A stretch of 64,000 nt of DNA from Microbacteriaceae bacterium (GCA_947452675.1 CANGDL010000001.1:1-64000), one strand, 5' to 3'; counted from the stretch's first letter, positions 38,271 to 49,822 are shown. The notes: generated by a model not told the origin, from the sequence alone. Numbers and translations are program-made.

Positions 38271-39673
38271 TTTCACTTTCGCTGGCTGAAATCGCCGAGG
38301 CTATTGGCGGCCAAATCTCGAGTAAAACTGCACTTGCCACGGATGACCTTTTCGTTACGGGCTCAGTTGAAACCGATTCGCGCCAAGTTAAACCAGGGAG
38401 TCTCTTCTTCGCCCGCCCCGGTGAAGTCACGGACGGGCACCTTTTTATCGGTTCTGCACTTGAAAATGGAGCCATTGCCGCGGTCGTTGACCACGTTGTT
38501 GCTGAAGACATGCCTCAGATTCTGGTAGACGACGTAACTGTAGCCCTAGGTAAATTGGCGAAATACGTTTTGGAACGCATCCGTGAGGTTAGCGAACTCG
38601 AGGTCATCGGCATTACTGGCTCTAACGGCAAGACAACGACGAAAAACATGCTTCGCGCGATTCTTAGCGAGAGCGGCCCAACGATTGCTCCAATCGAGTC
38701 ATACAACAATGAAGTTGGCGCGCCGATTTCGATCTTGAAAGCTACGTTCGAAACCAGATTTTTGGTGGTCGAACTCGGCGCCGGTGGCCCTGGCAGCATT
38801 GCCTATCTGACCGATATCGCTAAACCAAATATCGGAGTTTTGCTAAAAGTTGGGCTGGCCCATGTCGGCGAATTCGGAGGCATTGAAGGCACAGCAAAAA
38901 TTAAGGGTGAGTTGGCCGCGGGGCTAAGCGCCAAAGACCTATTTATTGGCAATGCCGATGATGGTTACGTTCGAGACATGGAGACACTAGCCAAACCCGT
39001 ATGGTTTGGAACAGCGCCCGATGCCGCCTATCGAGCCACTGACCTTCAGCTCGATATCACAGGCACAAGCTTCGCCATGCATTGGCCTGACGAGGAAACT
39101 AAAAAGGTTACTCTTCAAATTTTGGGCGAGCACCACGTGATGAACGCTCTCGCTTCCCTGGCTGTTTCCGATCAACTGCACATTCCTAGAGCACAGGCAG
39201 TTGCCGCATTGGAAGCCATGCCGCTTGCCGAGCGTTGGCGAATGCAACTTTCCACGCGCGAAGATGGCGTATCAATCATCAATGATGCGTATAACGCCAG
39301 CCCGGACTCGATGAAAGCTGCTTTGCAAACTTTGGCCCAGCTTGGCAAGTCGGGTCGCCGAACCATCGCCATCCTCGGAGAAATGGCAGAGCTCGGTACT
39401 TTCTCGCGAGAGCAACACGACGCGATAGGTCGAATCGTGGTTCGGTTAAATATTGATCAACTCGTGGTCGTTGGCGAGGCTGCGAAGTTAATTCACATGG
39501 GTGCGGAACAAGAGGGATCTTGGGGTGGTGAATCGAAATATTTCGATTCGATTGCCGAGGCTTTGGCCTATGTTCGTGGAATGCTAGTTGCTGGTGACAT
39601 CGTGTTGGTTAAATCATCGAAGTCGGCCAATCTCAGACATCTGGGAGACGATCTAATGGAGGTTAAACCGTGA
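38267..39673 (+). CDS. murF: UDP-N-acetylmuramoyl-tripeptide--D-alanyl-D-alanine ligase
   Basis: [44 protein letters not shown]. Confidence 0.95.
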   Translation: MISLSLAEIAEAIGGQISSKTALATDDLFVTGSVETDSRQVKPGSLFFARPGEVTDGHLFIGSALENGAIAAVVDHVVAEDMPQILVDDVTVALGKLAKYVLERIREVSELEVIGITGSNGKTTTKNMLRAILSESGPTIAPIESYNNEVGAPISILKATFETRFLVVELGAGGPGSIAYLTDIAKPNIGVLLKVGLAHVGEFGGIEGTAKIKGELAAGLSAKDLFIGNADDGYVRDMETLAKPVWFGTAPDAAYRATDLQLDITGTSFAMHWPDEETKKVTLQILGEHHVMNALASLAVSDQLHIPRAQAVAALEAMPLAERWRMQLSTREDGVSIINDAYNASPDSMKAALQTLAQLGKSGRRTIAILGEMAELGTFSREQHDAIGRIVVRLNIDQLVVVGEAAKLIHMGAEQEGSWGGESKYFDSIAEALAYVRGMLVAGDIVLVKSSKSANLRHLGDDLMEVKP

Positions 39674-40770
39674 GAGCGATTCTGCTCGCCGGCGCAGTAG
39701 CAATGGCGTTTACCCTTCTGGTCACACCGGGCTTTATCTGGCTATTCCGCCGGCTAAAGTGGGGCCAATTCATCCGAGAAGATGGGCCGCAGAGCCACAA
39801 GACTAAGCACGGAACGCCAACTATGGGTGGCGTGGTCATCATCGTGGCAGTTGTTCTCGGTTACTTTGTCGGCAAACTGGCAAACTTCGAAGCCCCTACC
39901 GCATCGGCATTATTGGTTTTGTTCATGCTGGTTGGCCTCGGATTGGTCGGCTTCATCGATGACTTCATAAAGACTCATAAGCAAAGAAGCTTGGGACTAA
40001 CCGGTTGGGCGAAAATTGCACTCCAAGGCGTTGTGGCCACCGCCTTCGCAATCATGGCTTTGCAATTTCCCAACGATCGCAATCTGACACCAGCGTCTAC
40101 AAAAATATCCTTCACTCGAGACCTGCCAATCGATCTGATGTTCTTCGGTTCGGTAATCGGAGTGATCCTCTTCATTGTGTGGATCTACTTCCTCGTTGCC
40201 GGAACCTCAAATGGTGTGAACATAGCAGACGGCCTAGACGGCTTGGCGACCGGTTCTAGCATCATGGCAATTGGCGCGTATGCAATCATCGGGTTCTGGG
40301 AATTTAACCAGAGCTGCGGTTCCGTCGCAGAGAATCTCTCCTCTTGCTACAACGTTCGCGACCCGCTTGACTTAGCCGTAGTAGCTTCGGCGCTAGTCGG
40401 GGCGCTGGCCGGTTTCCTTTGGTGGAATACTTCACCCGCCCAAATCTTCATGGGAGACACAGGTTCCCTCGGTCTCGGCGGAGCACTGGCGTCATTAGCG
40501 ATTCTTTCGAGAACTGAACTTCTCCTCGTCCTAATCGGCGGCATCTTTGTTATTGTCACCGGTTCAGTAATCATTCAGCGAGGTTGGTTCAAACTCACCA
40601 AGTGGCGCACGGGAACTGGGCGCAGGGTTTTCTTGATGAGTCCGCTTCATCATCACTTTGAGCTCAAAGGTTGGGCACAAATTACGGTGGTCATTCGCTT
40701 CTGGATTATTTGCGGGCTATCCGTGCTCACTGGCATTGGGATCTTCTACATCAACTGGATCTATGGTTAG
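39670..40770 (+). CDS. mraY: Phospho-N-acetylmuramoyl-pentapeptide-transferase
   Basis: [49 protein letters not shown]. Confidence 0.97.
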   Translation: MRAILLAGAVAMAFTLLVTPGFIWLFRRLKWGQFIREDGPQSHKTKHGTPTMGGVVIIVAVVLGYFVGKLANFEAPTASALLVLFMLVGLGLVGFIDDFIKTHKQRSLGLTGWAKIALQGVVATAFAIMALQFPNDRNLTPASTKISFTRDLPIDLMFFGSVIGVILFIVWIYFLVAGTSNGVNIADGLDGLATGSSIMAIGAYAIIGFWEFNQSCGSVAENLSSCYNVRDPLDLAVVASALVGALAGFLWWNTSPAQIFMGDTGSLGLGGALASLAILSRTELLLVLIGGIFVIVTGSVIIQRGWFKLTKWRTGTGRRVFLMSPLHHHFELKGWAQITVVIRFWIICGLSVLTGIGIFYINWIYG

Positions 40771-40775
40771 TTTGA

Positions 40776-42248
40776 ATGGCTGACCTTGACCAATTAACCA
40801 GTTGGCATTCCAACTGGGACGAAATTCACGCACTTGTCTTCGGGCTTGGCGTATCCGGATTTTCAGCCGCAGACACGCTGGCGGAACTCGGCGCAAAGAC
40901 CCTCGTGGTCGCCAAAAATGCCGAACCTGATTTGCTCGACATCCTTGACGTCATCGGAGTCCCTCATATCACCGGCGATGCCGCAAATGGTGTGCCAGCG
41001 GCTGTTGTGGAATTCAAACCAGATCTCGTAATCGTCTCGCCCGGAATTCGCCCAGACAACGAACTCCTGCGATGGGCTGCTGAACAAGGCGTTGCAATTT
41101 GGGTCGACATTGATCTCGCCTGGCGTTTACGAGATAAAACCGACCGTCTGGCTCACTGGTTTACAGTGACGGGAACGAACGGCAAAACCACGACCGTGCA
41201 ATTGTTGACCGCGATGCTTAATCAGGGCGGCATCAAGGCCGAAGCCTGCGGAAACATAGGAAAGCCAATACTGGACGTGATTCGAGACCCCGAGGGGTTC
41301 GATGCGATTGTCGTTGAACTTTCAAGTTTTCAACTGCACTATCTCGGCGAGATTTTTCCATTCTCGAGCGCCGCACTCAACCTCGCCGATGATCACCTCG
41401 ACTGGCATGGTGGCTTTGAGGAATACAAGGCGGCTAAGGCAAAGGTATATGAGAATACTGTTGCCGCCTGTGTTTACAACGTCATGGATAAGGCAACCGA
41501 ATCAATGGTTGAAGACGCCGATGTCGTTGATGGTGCTCGAGCGATTGGCTTCACTCTTGGCATCCCGTCTAGGAGTCAAATCGGTTTCGTGGAGGACATA
41601 CTTTGCGACCGGGCCTTTCTAGATGATCGAGCCAATAACGCCGTCGAAATCGCGACCCTTGAAGATTTAAGTGAAATTGGCCTGCTTACTCCGCACCTCA
41701 TGGCTAACACCGCTGCTGCAGCGGCGATGGCACGTTCGGCCGGAGTGGACCCAGGTGACATCAGAGACGCCATTCGAAACTTCAGACTTGATGCACACCG
41801 AATTGAACTGGTTGCTGAGGCGAATGGAGTCCGATGGATTGATGATTCCAAGGCAACGAACCCACATGCGGCAGCTGCTTCACTCGCTTCGTTTGATCGA
41901 GTGATTTGGATAGTTGGCGGCCTTTTAAAGGGAGTGGACATCAGCCCACTTGTGAAGAAGAATGCCCAAAAACTTGCAGCAGCGATAATCATTGGCAAAG
42001 ACCGTCAACTGGTTGTGGCTGCACTGAAAGAACAGGCGCCGGAGGTTCCCGTCGTAGAGATTCTTGCCGAAACGGGTCAGGCTGTCATGGATGAGGCCGT
42101 TGCCGCGGCCGCCAAATTTGCCCACGATGGCGATGTTGTGCTCTTGGCGCCAGCAGCGGCATCGATGGATCAATTTAAGGATTACGCCGATCGAGGAAAT
42201 AGTTTTTCCATCGCCGCCAGGGCGCTGATCGGGGGAGCGCATGGCTAA
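40776..42248 (+). CDS. murD: UDP-N-acetylmuramoylalanine--D-glutamate ligase
   Basis: VTGTNGKTTTVQLLTAML; LNLADDHLDWHGGFEEYKAAKAKVY; WIDDSKATNPHAAAASL. Confidence 0.96.
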   Translation: MADLDQLTSWHSNWDEIHALVFGLGVSGFSAADTLAELGAKTLVVAKNAEPDLLDILDVIGVPHITGDAANGVPAAVVEFKPDLVIVSPGIRPDNELLRWAAEQGVAIWVDIDLAWRLRDKTDRLAHWFTVTGTNGKTTTVQLLTAMLNQGGIKAEACGNIGKPILDVIRDPEGFDAIVVELSSFQLHYLGEIFPFSSAALNLADDHLDWHGGFEEYKAAKAKVYENTVAACVYNVMDKATESMVEDADVVDGARAIGFTLGIPSRSQIGFVEDILCDRAFLDDRANNAVEIATLEDLSEIGLLTPHLMANTAAAAAMARSAGVDPGDIRDAIRNFRLDAHRIELVAEANGVRWIDDSKATNPHAAAASLASFDRVIWIVGGLLKGVDISPLVKKNAQKLAAAIIIGKDRQLVVAALKEQAPEVPVVEILAETGQAVMDEAVAAAAKFAHDGDVVLLAPAAASMDQFKDYADRGNSFSIAARALIGGAHG

Positions 42249-43476
42249 GAACAAGCCACGCATCGGGCGAGTCAATTTGGCGCAATCGGGCGCGGGTTTG
42301 CAAGAGCTTTTTGGTCGCGTGTTTCGCGCACAGTCGATTTATTTCTACCAACTACTCGGAGTGACCCTTTTCTTGGTCGCCTTTGGCTTGGTTATGGTGC
42401 TTTCGGCTTCCTCGATTGACGCTTTGAAGGCCTCTAATAATTCCTTCGCCATCTTCAGTAAACAGGCAATATTTGCTCTGCTCGGATTGATAGGCATGTC
42501 GCTCGCCTCACTTATGTCGATGAACTGGTGGCGAGGTAAGGCCAAGCTCTTTTACATCGCCTTCATGGCTTTGCAGCTAGCGGTTTTATTTATCGGTAAG
42601 GATATCAACGGAAACCGAAATTGGATCAGCATCTTCGGTATCGCTGTTCAGCCTTCCGAGTTCCTAAAAGTTGCGGTTGTGTTGCATGTAGCCGTCTTTC
42701 TTTCGGCTCGAACTCGTGAATTGGATGACGTAACTACGTGGCGAAAAGCGGGAGTGATGATGGGTGCCGCCATGATTCTCGTGTTTGGCGGTAAAGACCT
42801 CGGAACGATGCTGATTATGCTCATCATGTTCGTCGGTCTATTGGCACTGGCTGGAATGCCGATGAAGTTATTGCGCCTGATTGGATTGGCTACCGTTGTC
42901 ATCATTCCGCTCTTGCTAACCTTCGGTTCGGGTTCCCGCGTAGGTCGAATCACGGCATGGCTCAACCCGAGTGCTCCAGATCCAAATGGTTACAACTGGC
43001 AATCGGAGCACGGCATGTGGGCTATCTCGGCCGGCCGAATCTTCGGTGCCGGTCTCGGGGAATCAAAAATGAAATGGTCTTGGATTCCCGAGGTTGAAAA
43101 CGACTTTATTTTTGCAGTTATATCCGAAGAACTTGGCCTAATTGGCGCGCTGGTAGTGGTGGCTCTATTCGTGGCTCTCGCGGTTTCTTTCTTCAGAATT
43201 TGGAAGCGAACCTCGGATGATTTCAGCAGGTACGTAGTTTCTGGGATCATGATTTGGATAGTCTTCCAGGCATTGATCAATATGGCGGTTGTGCTTCGTC
43301 TGTTGCCAGTGCTCGGTGTTCCATTGCCATTGATTTCGGCCGGTGGCTCGTCGCTCATTGCGACGCTTGGGGCAATTGGCATTGTTCTCGCAGTTGAACG
43401 TGAGAATCACGCAAATCCGCTCTCCGGGCGTCAAGGTCGCATGCCTCAGACTCGACAACTAAGGCGAGTGCGATGA
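42241..43476 (+). CDS. ftsW: Peptidoglycan glycosyltransferase FtsW
   Basis: SEDS-family topology; INMAVVLRLLPVLGVPLPLISAGGSSLIATLGAIGIVL. Confidence 0.94.
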   Translation: MAKNKPRIGRVNLAQSGAGLQELFGRVFRAQSIYFYQLLGVTLFLVAFGLVMVLSASSIDALKASNNSFAIFSKQAIFALLGLIGMSLASLMSMNWWRGKAKLFYIAFMALQLAVLFIGKDINGNRNWISIFGIAVQPSEFLKVAVVLHVAVFLSARTRELDDVTTWRKAGVMMGAAMILVFGGKDLGTMLIMLIMFVGLLALAGMPMKLLRLIGLATVVIIPLLLTFGSGSRVGRITAWLNPSAPDPNGYNWQSEHGMWAISAGRIFGAGLGESKMKWSWIPEVENDFIFAVISEELGLIGALVVVALFVALAVSFFRIWKRTSDDFSRYVVSGIMIWIVFQALINMAVVLRLLPVLGVPLPLISAGGSSLIATLGAIGIVLAVERENHANPLSGRQGRMPQTRQLRRVR

Positions 43477-44540
43477 CCAATTTTCTACTCGCTGGCGGCG
43501 GCACGGCCGGCCATGTGAACCCGCTTTTATCACTAGCTGATGCGATTATGAGCGACGACACTGGCAACCGAGTTTGGGCTCTTGGAACTCGGGAGGGGCT
43601 AGAAGCCACCTTGGTTCCTGAGCGAGGATATGAGCTTTTGATTGTGGACCGCTTGCCTTTTCCTCGAAAGCCTTCGCTTTATGCGCTCAGTTTTCCAATC
43701 CGATTCCGTAATGCTGTGAACCAGGTTAAGAAATACCTGAGAAATCACAATATCGACGTGGTCGTTGGTTTCGGTGGTTATGCATCCGCACCTGCCTACC
43801 TTGCGGCTAAGAGCCTTGGCATCCCTGTGGTGGTTCACGAAGCAAACGCACTGCCGGGGTGGGCTAATAAGCTCGGTTCGAAATCAGCAAAAGCTGTTGG
43901 CGTTGCTTTCCATTCAACGCCGCTGCCAAAGGCTACGTTCGTGGGAATGCCACTTCGTAAAGAAATTGAAGAACTCGCTCAAGGCACTGACCAAGAGGCA
44001 GCGCGAATACACTTTGGTCTAGATCCAGACACCGTGACCCTTCTGGTCACCGGCGGCTCGCTTGGTGCAAAGCGCATCAATGAGACCATCGAAAAGTCTC
44101 GCAAAGTGCTTTCAGCGGCAGGGATCCAGGTGCTCCACATCGTTGGTGGTCGTTCGGACCTTCCCGAAATTCACTCAAAAGATTATGTGAGATTGGCTTA
44201 CTGTGATCGCATGGATTTGGCTATTTCTGCAAGCAACGCTGCGGTTTCGCGTGCTGGCGCATCTACCGTAAGCGAGTTTGCGGCGGTTGGGCTTCCGGCT
44301 GTTTATGTGCCTTATCCGGTTGGCAATGGGGAACAGAAACTCAACGTCGCCGAACTGGTTTCCGCGGATGGCGGCATCCTGGTTCCAGACGTTGATTTCA
44401 CTCCTGACTATGTCTCGAATTTTGTGGTTCCACTTGTATCCAATTCGAGAGCTCTCGCCGATATGGCTGCCAAAGCTCGCAAAGTTGGCGTCGCAGATGG
44501 CACCGCAAGGCTGCTACGCCTTGTAAAAGGCGTGTTGTAG
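43473..44540 (+). CDS. murG: UDP-N-acetylglucosamine--lipid II GlcNAc transferase MurG
   Basis: LAGGGTAGHVNPLLSLADAI; VVHEANALPGWANKL; VSRAGASTVSEFAAVGLPAVYVPYPVGNGEQ. Confidence 0.96.
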   Translation: MTNFLLAGGGTAGHVNPLLSLADAIMSDDTGNRVWALGTREGLEATLVPERGYELLIVDRLPFPRKPSLYALSFPIRFRNAVNQVKKYLRNHNIDVVVGFGGYASAPAYLAAKSLGIPVVVHEANALPGWANKLGSKSAKAVGVAFHSTPLPKATFVGMPLRKEIEELAQGTDQEAARIHFGLDPDTVTLLVTGGSLGAKRINETIEKSRKVLSAAGIQVLHIVGGRSDLPEIHSKDYVRLAYCDRMDLAISASNAAVSRAGASTVSEFAAVGLPAVYVPYPVGNGEQKLNVAELVSADGGILVPDVDFTPDYVSNFVVPLVSNSRALADMAAKARKVGVADGTARLLRLVKGVL

Positions 44541-44592
44541 AGCCCAAAACTAGATCACTCAACCTAGTCTTTAGGGGATAGTTAGGAACGCC

Positions 44593-45981
44593 ATGATCAA
44601 GCCAGATTTCACCCAGAGAGTCCCCGACGACTTGGGAACCGTGCACTTCGTTGGAATCGGCGGATCGGGCATGAGTGGCATAGCCCGCATCCTACTTGGC
44701 ATGGGCCATAGGGTGACCGGAAGTGACCTTCGTGACACCGATGCGGTTGCATCGTTGCGTGCCTTAGGCGCGGAAATCTTCATCGGGCATGATGAAAAAC
44801 ACCTCGGAAACCCTGACACCGTGGTTGTGACGTCGGCATTGTGGCCGACGAACCCGGAATATTTGCTTGCCAAGGAGCGCGGGATTCCTGTCATTCACCG
44901 CTCTCAGGCGCTTGCATACCTAACCTCAAAGCGGCGCGTCATCGCGGTCGCTGGAGCTCACGGCAAGACGACAAGCACGGGCATGATCATCACAGGTCTG
45001 TTGGGGTTGGGAGAAGACCCATCTTTCGTAAACGGTGGAGTGATTGCATCTTTGAACGCTTCATCTGCAAGCGGTTCGGGCAACCTTTTTGTCATCGAGG
45101 CAGATGAATCTGATGGTTCATTCCTGCATTACGACACTGCCATCGCTCTGATAACTAACGTGGATGCCGATCACCTTGACCACTACGGGAGCGAGGAGGC
45201 TTTTGAATCTGAATTTGGCCGATTTGCTCAAGGGGCTAAGGAGTTTGTTGCAATTAGTTCGGATGATCCTGGTGCTGTTCGGGTTAGCAAGCTAATCAAG
45301 GAAAAGCGGGTTCTCGGCTTTGGTCGAGCGGAGGGTTCAGCAGTTCGCCTAATTGACGTGGATGCCTCTGGCGCGCGGGTGTCTTTTGGGCTGGTTTATG
45401 AAGGCAAAACCTACCGGGCCGAATTAAACGTTCCTGGTGAGCACAACGCAGTAAACGCCGCTGGCGCATTCGCAGTCTTGGTCGGTCTCGGTTTTGACCC
45501 GGCCAAATCGCTTGCGGAAATAAGTGAGTTTGGCGGAACCGAAAGACGCTTTGAACTCCACGGCGAAGAACGTGGCGTCAAGGTTTATGACGATTTTGCT
45601 CACCACCCGACCGAAGTAGCGGCAGCCATCAAGGCTGCTCGCGCTGTGGTTGGCAAAGGTCGGATTATTACAGTGTTTCAGCCGCATCTCTACAGCCGAA
45701 CTCGTTTAATGGCCAAAGAATTCGCGCAAGCTCTTTCGGCTAGCGATGAAGTCGTCGTACTCGACATTTACGCAGCGCGTGAAGATCCGGAACCGGGAGT
45801 TACGGGTGCGCTTGTGAGTGACGCCTTCACCGACCAGTCACAGGTTCACTATGTCCCAGTCTGGGATGACGTCCCCGCCGTAGCCGCCGCGTTGGCGCAT
45901 GAAGGCGACTTTATTATGACGATGGGTTGCGGTGACATCTATCGCATGGTTCCGGCGCTTCTCGAGGCCCTAGAAGGTTAA
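44593..45981 (+). CDS. murC: UDP-N-acetylmuramate--L-alanine ligase
   Basis: [50 protein letters not shown]. Confidence 0.96.
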   Translation: MIKPDFTQRVPDDLGTVHFVGIGGSGMSGIARILLGMGHRVTGSDLRDTDAVASLRALGAEIFIGHDEKHLGNPDTVVVTSALWPTNPEYLLAKERGIPVIHRSQALAYLTSKRRVIAVAGAHGKTTSTGMIITGLLGLGEDPSFVNGGVIASLNASSASGSGNLFVIEADESDGSFLHYDTAIALITNVDADHLDHYGSEEAFESEFGRFAQGAKEFVAISSDDPGAVRVSKLIKEKRVLGFGRAEGSAVRLIDVDASGARVSFGLVYEGKTYRAELNVPGEHNAVNAAGAFAVLVGLGFDPAKSLAEISEFGGTERRFELHGEERGVKVYDDFAHHPTEVAAAIKAARAVVGKGRIITVFQPHLYSRTRLMAKEFAQALSASDEVVVLDIYAAREDPEPGVTGALVSDAFTDQSQVHYVPVWDDVPAVAAALAHEGDFIMTMGCGDIYRMVPALLEALEG

Positions 45982-45982
45982 A

Positions 45983-46897
45983 TTGAAGCGTCCAGGCCCA
46001 GCTAAGAAAGGCGATGTCAAGGGGCTTCCCAAAACCCCAGCATCTGTGACGCCGCTCGCGCCTAAGCGCGTGCAAAAAGTAGCTACGGCTAGGGTGAGGA
46101 ACAAGCCGGTTCGAGACTCTAAGCCGATTAAGGCTTCTAAAGCTGGAAAAGTCGGCTTATTTACAAAGCTGTCACCCGAGGCAAGGCGCTTTGTTGCGGC
46201 TTCGAGGCGTAGAAAAATTATTGCGCTTCTCATTTCAAGTTCCTTTGCATTGCTCACAATGTTGATTCTGGCAACCATGTTCACCCCGATGTTAGCCGTT
46301 GAAAATCTCGAAGTCACTGGAACGCATCGAATCGATCACGCGACCATCCTCAAGGCTCTAGGAAAGCAGGTTGGAGTGCCGTTGCCGATGGTGAATACGC
46401 ATGCCATCGCCGACAGCCTTGCACCTTTTGCGCTCGTCGATAGCTTTGCGGTCGTGAGCTTGCCTCCTCACACGCTCCGCATTGCAATCACCGAACGTCA
46501 ACCGATCTGCATAGTGACCGTCGCTGGCATTGACTACCTGTATGACCCTGCCGGAGTTCGGATCGGCACCGCGAGCCAATCAGATAATTACCCGAGGATC
46601 GCAATTGTCGGCGACCCGAGGGGGAGCGTAGAGTTTGGTGCCGCAATAGACGTCTTGCTGGCCCTCCCAGCGGATCTTCTCGGACAGATTGCCACTGTGG
46701 ATGCCAAGAGCAAGGATGATGTTTCTATGCGTCTTCGCGGGAACGCTGGGCAACGAATAGTTTGGGGTGATGGTTCACAATCGGTACTGAAATCCAAGGT
46801 GTTAGCGGCCCTGATAAAGAACCAGCAAAAGACCGATTATGTGACCTTCGATGTGTCTTCACCGACGGCCCCCGTGGTTCGCTACGGAAACTTTTAG
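45983..46897 (+). CDS. ftsQ: Cell division protein FtsQ/DivIB
   Basis: Basic N-terminus, one TM, POTRA-like VENLEVTGTHRIDHATILKALGKQVGVPL; between murC and ftsZ; TTG start. Confidence 0.9.
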   Translation: MKRPGPAKKGDVKGLPKTPASVTPLAPKRVQKVATARVRNKPVRDSKPIKASKAGKVGLFTKLSPEARRFVAASRRRKIIALLISSSFALLTMLILATMFTPMLAVENLEVTGTHRIDHATILKALGKQVGVPLPMVNTHAIADSLAPFALVDSFAVVSLPPHTLRIAITERQPICIVTVAGIDYLYDPAGVRIGTASQSDNYPRIAIVGDPRGSVEFGAAIDVLLALPADLLGQIATVDAKSKDDVSMRLRGNAGQRIVWGDGSQSVLKSKVLAALIKNQQKTDYVTFDVSSPTAPVVRYGNF

Positions 46898-46915
46898 ACA
46901 CGCCAAGCAACCTCC

Positions 46916-46927
46916 GACCTTAAGGTC
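46916..46927. promoter_or_regulatory. 12-bp palindrome GACCTTAAGGTC upstream of ftsZ
   Basis: Perfect palindrome in the 145-bp ftsQ-ftsZ intergenic region. Confidence 0.35.
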
Positions 46928-47042
46928 CAAAATACGTTTACTTTCTTCGCGCAGGAGAATAAATTCGCCGAACTATCAGCCTTTGGTTGAAGCTTAGGGT
47001 TATTCGATTGCCAAGCTCACTGAGCAGAAGCGGAGGAATATC

Positions 47043-48284
47043 ATGGGTCTAAACCAGAACTATCTGGCAGTCATCAAGGTCGTTGGCGTTGGTGGCGGTG
47101 GCGTTAATGCGCTGAACCGAATGATTGACGCGGGTTTACGTGGCGTAGAGTTCGTCGCGATTAACACCGATGCTCAGGCGCTTCTTATGAGCGAAGCACA
47201 CGTGAAACTTGACATCGGCCGTGAGCTAACGCGAGGCCTCGGTGCAGGTGCAGACCCAGAAATCGGTCGCCGAGCCGCTGAAGATCACACAGACGAGATT
47301 GAGGCCGCGCTGAAGGGCGCGGATATGGTTTTCGTCACCGCTGGTGAAGGTGGCGGCACGGGAACCGGTGCGGCTCCAGTAGTCGCAAGAATTGCGAAGA
47401 ACCTAGAAGCCTTGACTGTCGGTGTCGTAACCCGACCATTTGGCTTCGAGGGCAAGCGCCGATCTCAGCAGGCAGACCAAGGAATCGACGTCCTTCGTGG
47501 CGAAGTGGATACCTTGATTGTGGTTCCAAACCAACGCTTGCTTGAGCTTGTGAATAAGTCTGTTTCGGTTGTAGAAGCCTTTGCGACGGCTGACGACGTT
47601 TTACGCGCCGGTGTTCAGGGCATCACTGACCTAATCACCACCCCGGGTCTCATCAACCTCGACTTTGCTGACGTCAAGTCGGTCATGAAGGGTGCGGGTT
47701 CGGCGCTAATGGGAATCGGTACAGCAAAGGGCGAAGACCGAGCAGTCCGCGCCGCCGAAATTGCTGTCTCAAGCCCACTTCTAGAAGCCAGCATCGATGG
47801 CGCACACGGCGTTTTGTTGCTCATCCAAGGTGCTTCTGATCTTGGATTGCACGAAATTGACGAAGCAGCTCGCCTGGTGCAGGAGGCGGTTAGCCCAGAG
47901 GCCAACATCATTTATGGCACGACAATCGACGACACGCTTGGTGATGAAGTTAGAATCACCGTCATCGCGGCTGGTTTTGATGGTGGGACACCGCAACCGC
48001 GCAAGGTCGAGCGCACTCCTTACTCGAACCCACTGAGCGCACCGGCTGCACCTGCAGCTCCTGCTGCCGCGTCATCATCGGCAGCTAACGGTTGGTTTAC
48101 TACTTCAAGTGAAGTTTCAAGCAACACGGCATCGGTGCCAGTTGTACCTGCAATCGAACCAGAGGAAGCCTCTCCGGCGTCTGAATCGGCTATCAGTAGC
48201 CTGTTCTCGCCATCAACTCCTAAACCTCAAACCGAGGATGGAACCTTTGGCGACGATCTGGATATCCCTGACTTCCTGAAGTAA
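47043..48284 (+). CDS. ftsZ: Cell division protein FtsZ
   Basis: [31 protein letters not shown] tubulin signature; C-terminal [10 protein letters not shown]. Confidence 0.98.
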   Translation: MGLNQNYLAVIKVVGVGGGGVNALNRMIDAGLRGVEFVAINTDAQALLMSEAHVKLDIGRELTRGLGAGADPEIGRRAAEDHTDEIEAALKGADMVFVTAGEGGGTGTGAAPVVARIAKNLEALTVGVVTRPFGFEGKRRSQQADQGIDVLRGEVDTLIVVPNQRLLELVNKSVSVVEAFATADDVLRAGVQGITDLITTPGLINLDFADVKSVMKGAGSALMGIGTAKGEDRAVRAAEIAVSSPLLEASIDGAHGVLLLIQGASDLGLHEIDEAARLVQEAVSPEANIIYGTTIDDTLGDEVRITVIAAGFDGGTPQPRKVERTPYSNPLSAPAAPAAPAAASSSAANGWFTTSSEVSSNTASVPVVPAIEPEEASPASESAISSLFSPSTPKPQTEDGTFGDDLDIPDFLK

Positions 48285-48290
48285 TCGCGC

Positions 48291-48974
48291 GTGTCTTTAG
48301 CTGAGCGCCTGGCTGATGCCCAGCAGAGGATCTCTGCTGCGGCCGCTTCAGCAAACCGAGAGCCTGGGGCAATTCAACTTATCGTTGTAACAAAGAATCA
48401 CCCGACTCAACTAGTTTTTGATTTACTGGACCTCGGCGTTCGCGATTTTGGTGAAAACCGTGACCAAGAGGCCTCCCCAAAGGCTGTTGAGGTCCGATCG
48501 GTTACGAAGATTGAACATCGCTGGCACTTCATCGGTCAGTTGCAGAGCAACAAGGTAAAGTCCGTAATATCCTATGCAAGTTCGATTCACTCGCTCGATC
48601 GCCAGTCGCTCCTCGACGCGCTGGGTAAAGCCACCACCGAACGAGAACAACCCCTCGATGTGTTCATTCAACTAAACCTCACGGATGACCCTGGACGCGG
48701 GGGAATCCAACCCGTTGATCTCTTGCCTTTTGCCGAAAGTGTGCTTGCACATCCGGGTTTGAGGTTGGTTGGGGTTATGGGTGTTGCATCACTCGACAAT
48801 GAGCTGGAGCGCGATTTCAGCGCCATCCAAAAGGCAAGCGAAAGCATTAGAACTGTAGCTCCCGACGCGCAGCTTATTTCTGCCGGAATGTCGGAGGATT
48901 TCGAAACGGCCATTGCCTATGGTGCGACACACTTGCGCATTGGTAGCGCAATCACGGGAAAACGTCAGTACTAG
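48291..48974 (+). CDS. YggS family pyridoxal-phosphate homeostasis protein
   Basis: HFIGQLQSNKVKSVI; LRLVGVMGVASL; GMSEDFETAIAYGATHLRIGSAITG. Confidence 0.93.
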   Translation: MSLAERLADAQQRISAAAASANREPGAIQLIVVTKNHPTQLVFDLLDLGVRDFGENRDQEASPKAVEVRSVTKIEHRWHFIGQLQSNKVKSVISYASSIHSLDRQSLLDALGKATTEREQPLDVFIQLNLTDDPGRGGIQPVDLLPFAESVLAHPGLRLVGVMGVASLDNELERDFSAIQKASESIRTVAPDAQLISAGMSEDFETAIAYGATHLRIGSAITGKRQY

Positions 48975-49014
48975 CCATATTCTGGGGATGTAACAATCCT
49001 CAGGAGGATAAATC

Positions 49015-49446
49015 ATGGCTGGAATTATTTCGCAGGTAACCGGTTGGCTAGGCCTATCCGATGAAGTTGAAGCGGTGCCTTCACGCCCAGCGACTTCAAC
49101 CGTTGGCGAGCAGCGTCCGGCTGCACGCGTGACCCAGATGCGCCCGCGTCGCGGCACTTCAGATGTGAACGAGATTTACACCATCGAGCCACGCAGCTAT
49201 GAGGACGCCAAGGAGGTTGCGGCCAACTACCGCCTCGGTATCCCAGTAATCGTAAACATGGGCGACATGTCAGAGGTTGACTCACGCCGCATGCTCGACT
49301 TCATGCTTGGTCTTAAGGAAGGCCTTGAAGGGCACATGAAGCGTGTGACTCTAAAGGTTTACCTTCTCACCCCGAACCACGTTGCTGTAAACAATGAAGA
49401 CGATGAAGACGGCGAAGCTGCCGACGATCTTCTAGTTCGTCCGTAA
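49015..49446 (+). CDS. sepF: Cell division protein SepF
   Basis: EPRSYEDAKEVAANYRLGIPVIVNMGDMSEVDSRRMLDFMLGL; downstream of ftsZ-yggS. Confidence 0.95.
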   Translation: MAGIISQVTGWLGLSDEVEAVPSRPATSTVGEQRPAARVTQMRPRRGTSDVNEIYTIEPRSYEDAKEVAANYRLGIPVIVNMGDMSEVDSRRMLDFMLGLKEGLEGHMKRVTLKVYLLTPNHVAVNNEDDEDGEAADDLLVRP

Positions 49447-49464
49447 TTTAGGGTTTCGAAAGGC

Positions 49465-49752
49465 ATGGGCCTGATTGCGCTAGTTCTTTACTGGCTGCTT
49501 CAGGTCTATTTCTTTGCCCTTGTCGCCCGCTTCATCATCGATTTGATTCTGTCTCTTAATCGAGGCTGGCGACCAACTGGCATCCTCGTCATTATCGTGG
49601 AATCGGTCTACACAGTCACAGATCCACCACTGAAATTGGTGCGAAAAATAGTTCCACCATTGCGACTTGGTTCGATTCAGTTGGATTTTGGCTGGACAAT
49701 TCTGGTGGCTGCAATTTTCTTTGTGCAAAACCTGGTCCGTGCACTAATTTGA
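49465..49752 (+). CDS. YggT family membrane protein
   Basis: TDPPLKLVRKIVPPLRLGSIQLDFGWTILVAAIFFVQ. Confidence 0.92.
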   Translation: MGLIALVLYWLLQVYFFALVARFIIDLILSLNRGWRPTGILVIIVESVYTVTDPPLKLVRKIVPPLRLGSIQLDFGWTILVAAIFFVQNLVRALI

Positions 49753-49822
49753 TGCATTGCGGTTCTGAACAGGTTCCGCTACAAGTTAGCGCGTTTTGCG
49801 CGCCTAGGGTAACCTTTTAGAC

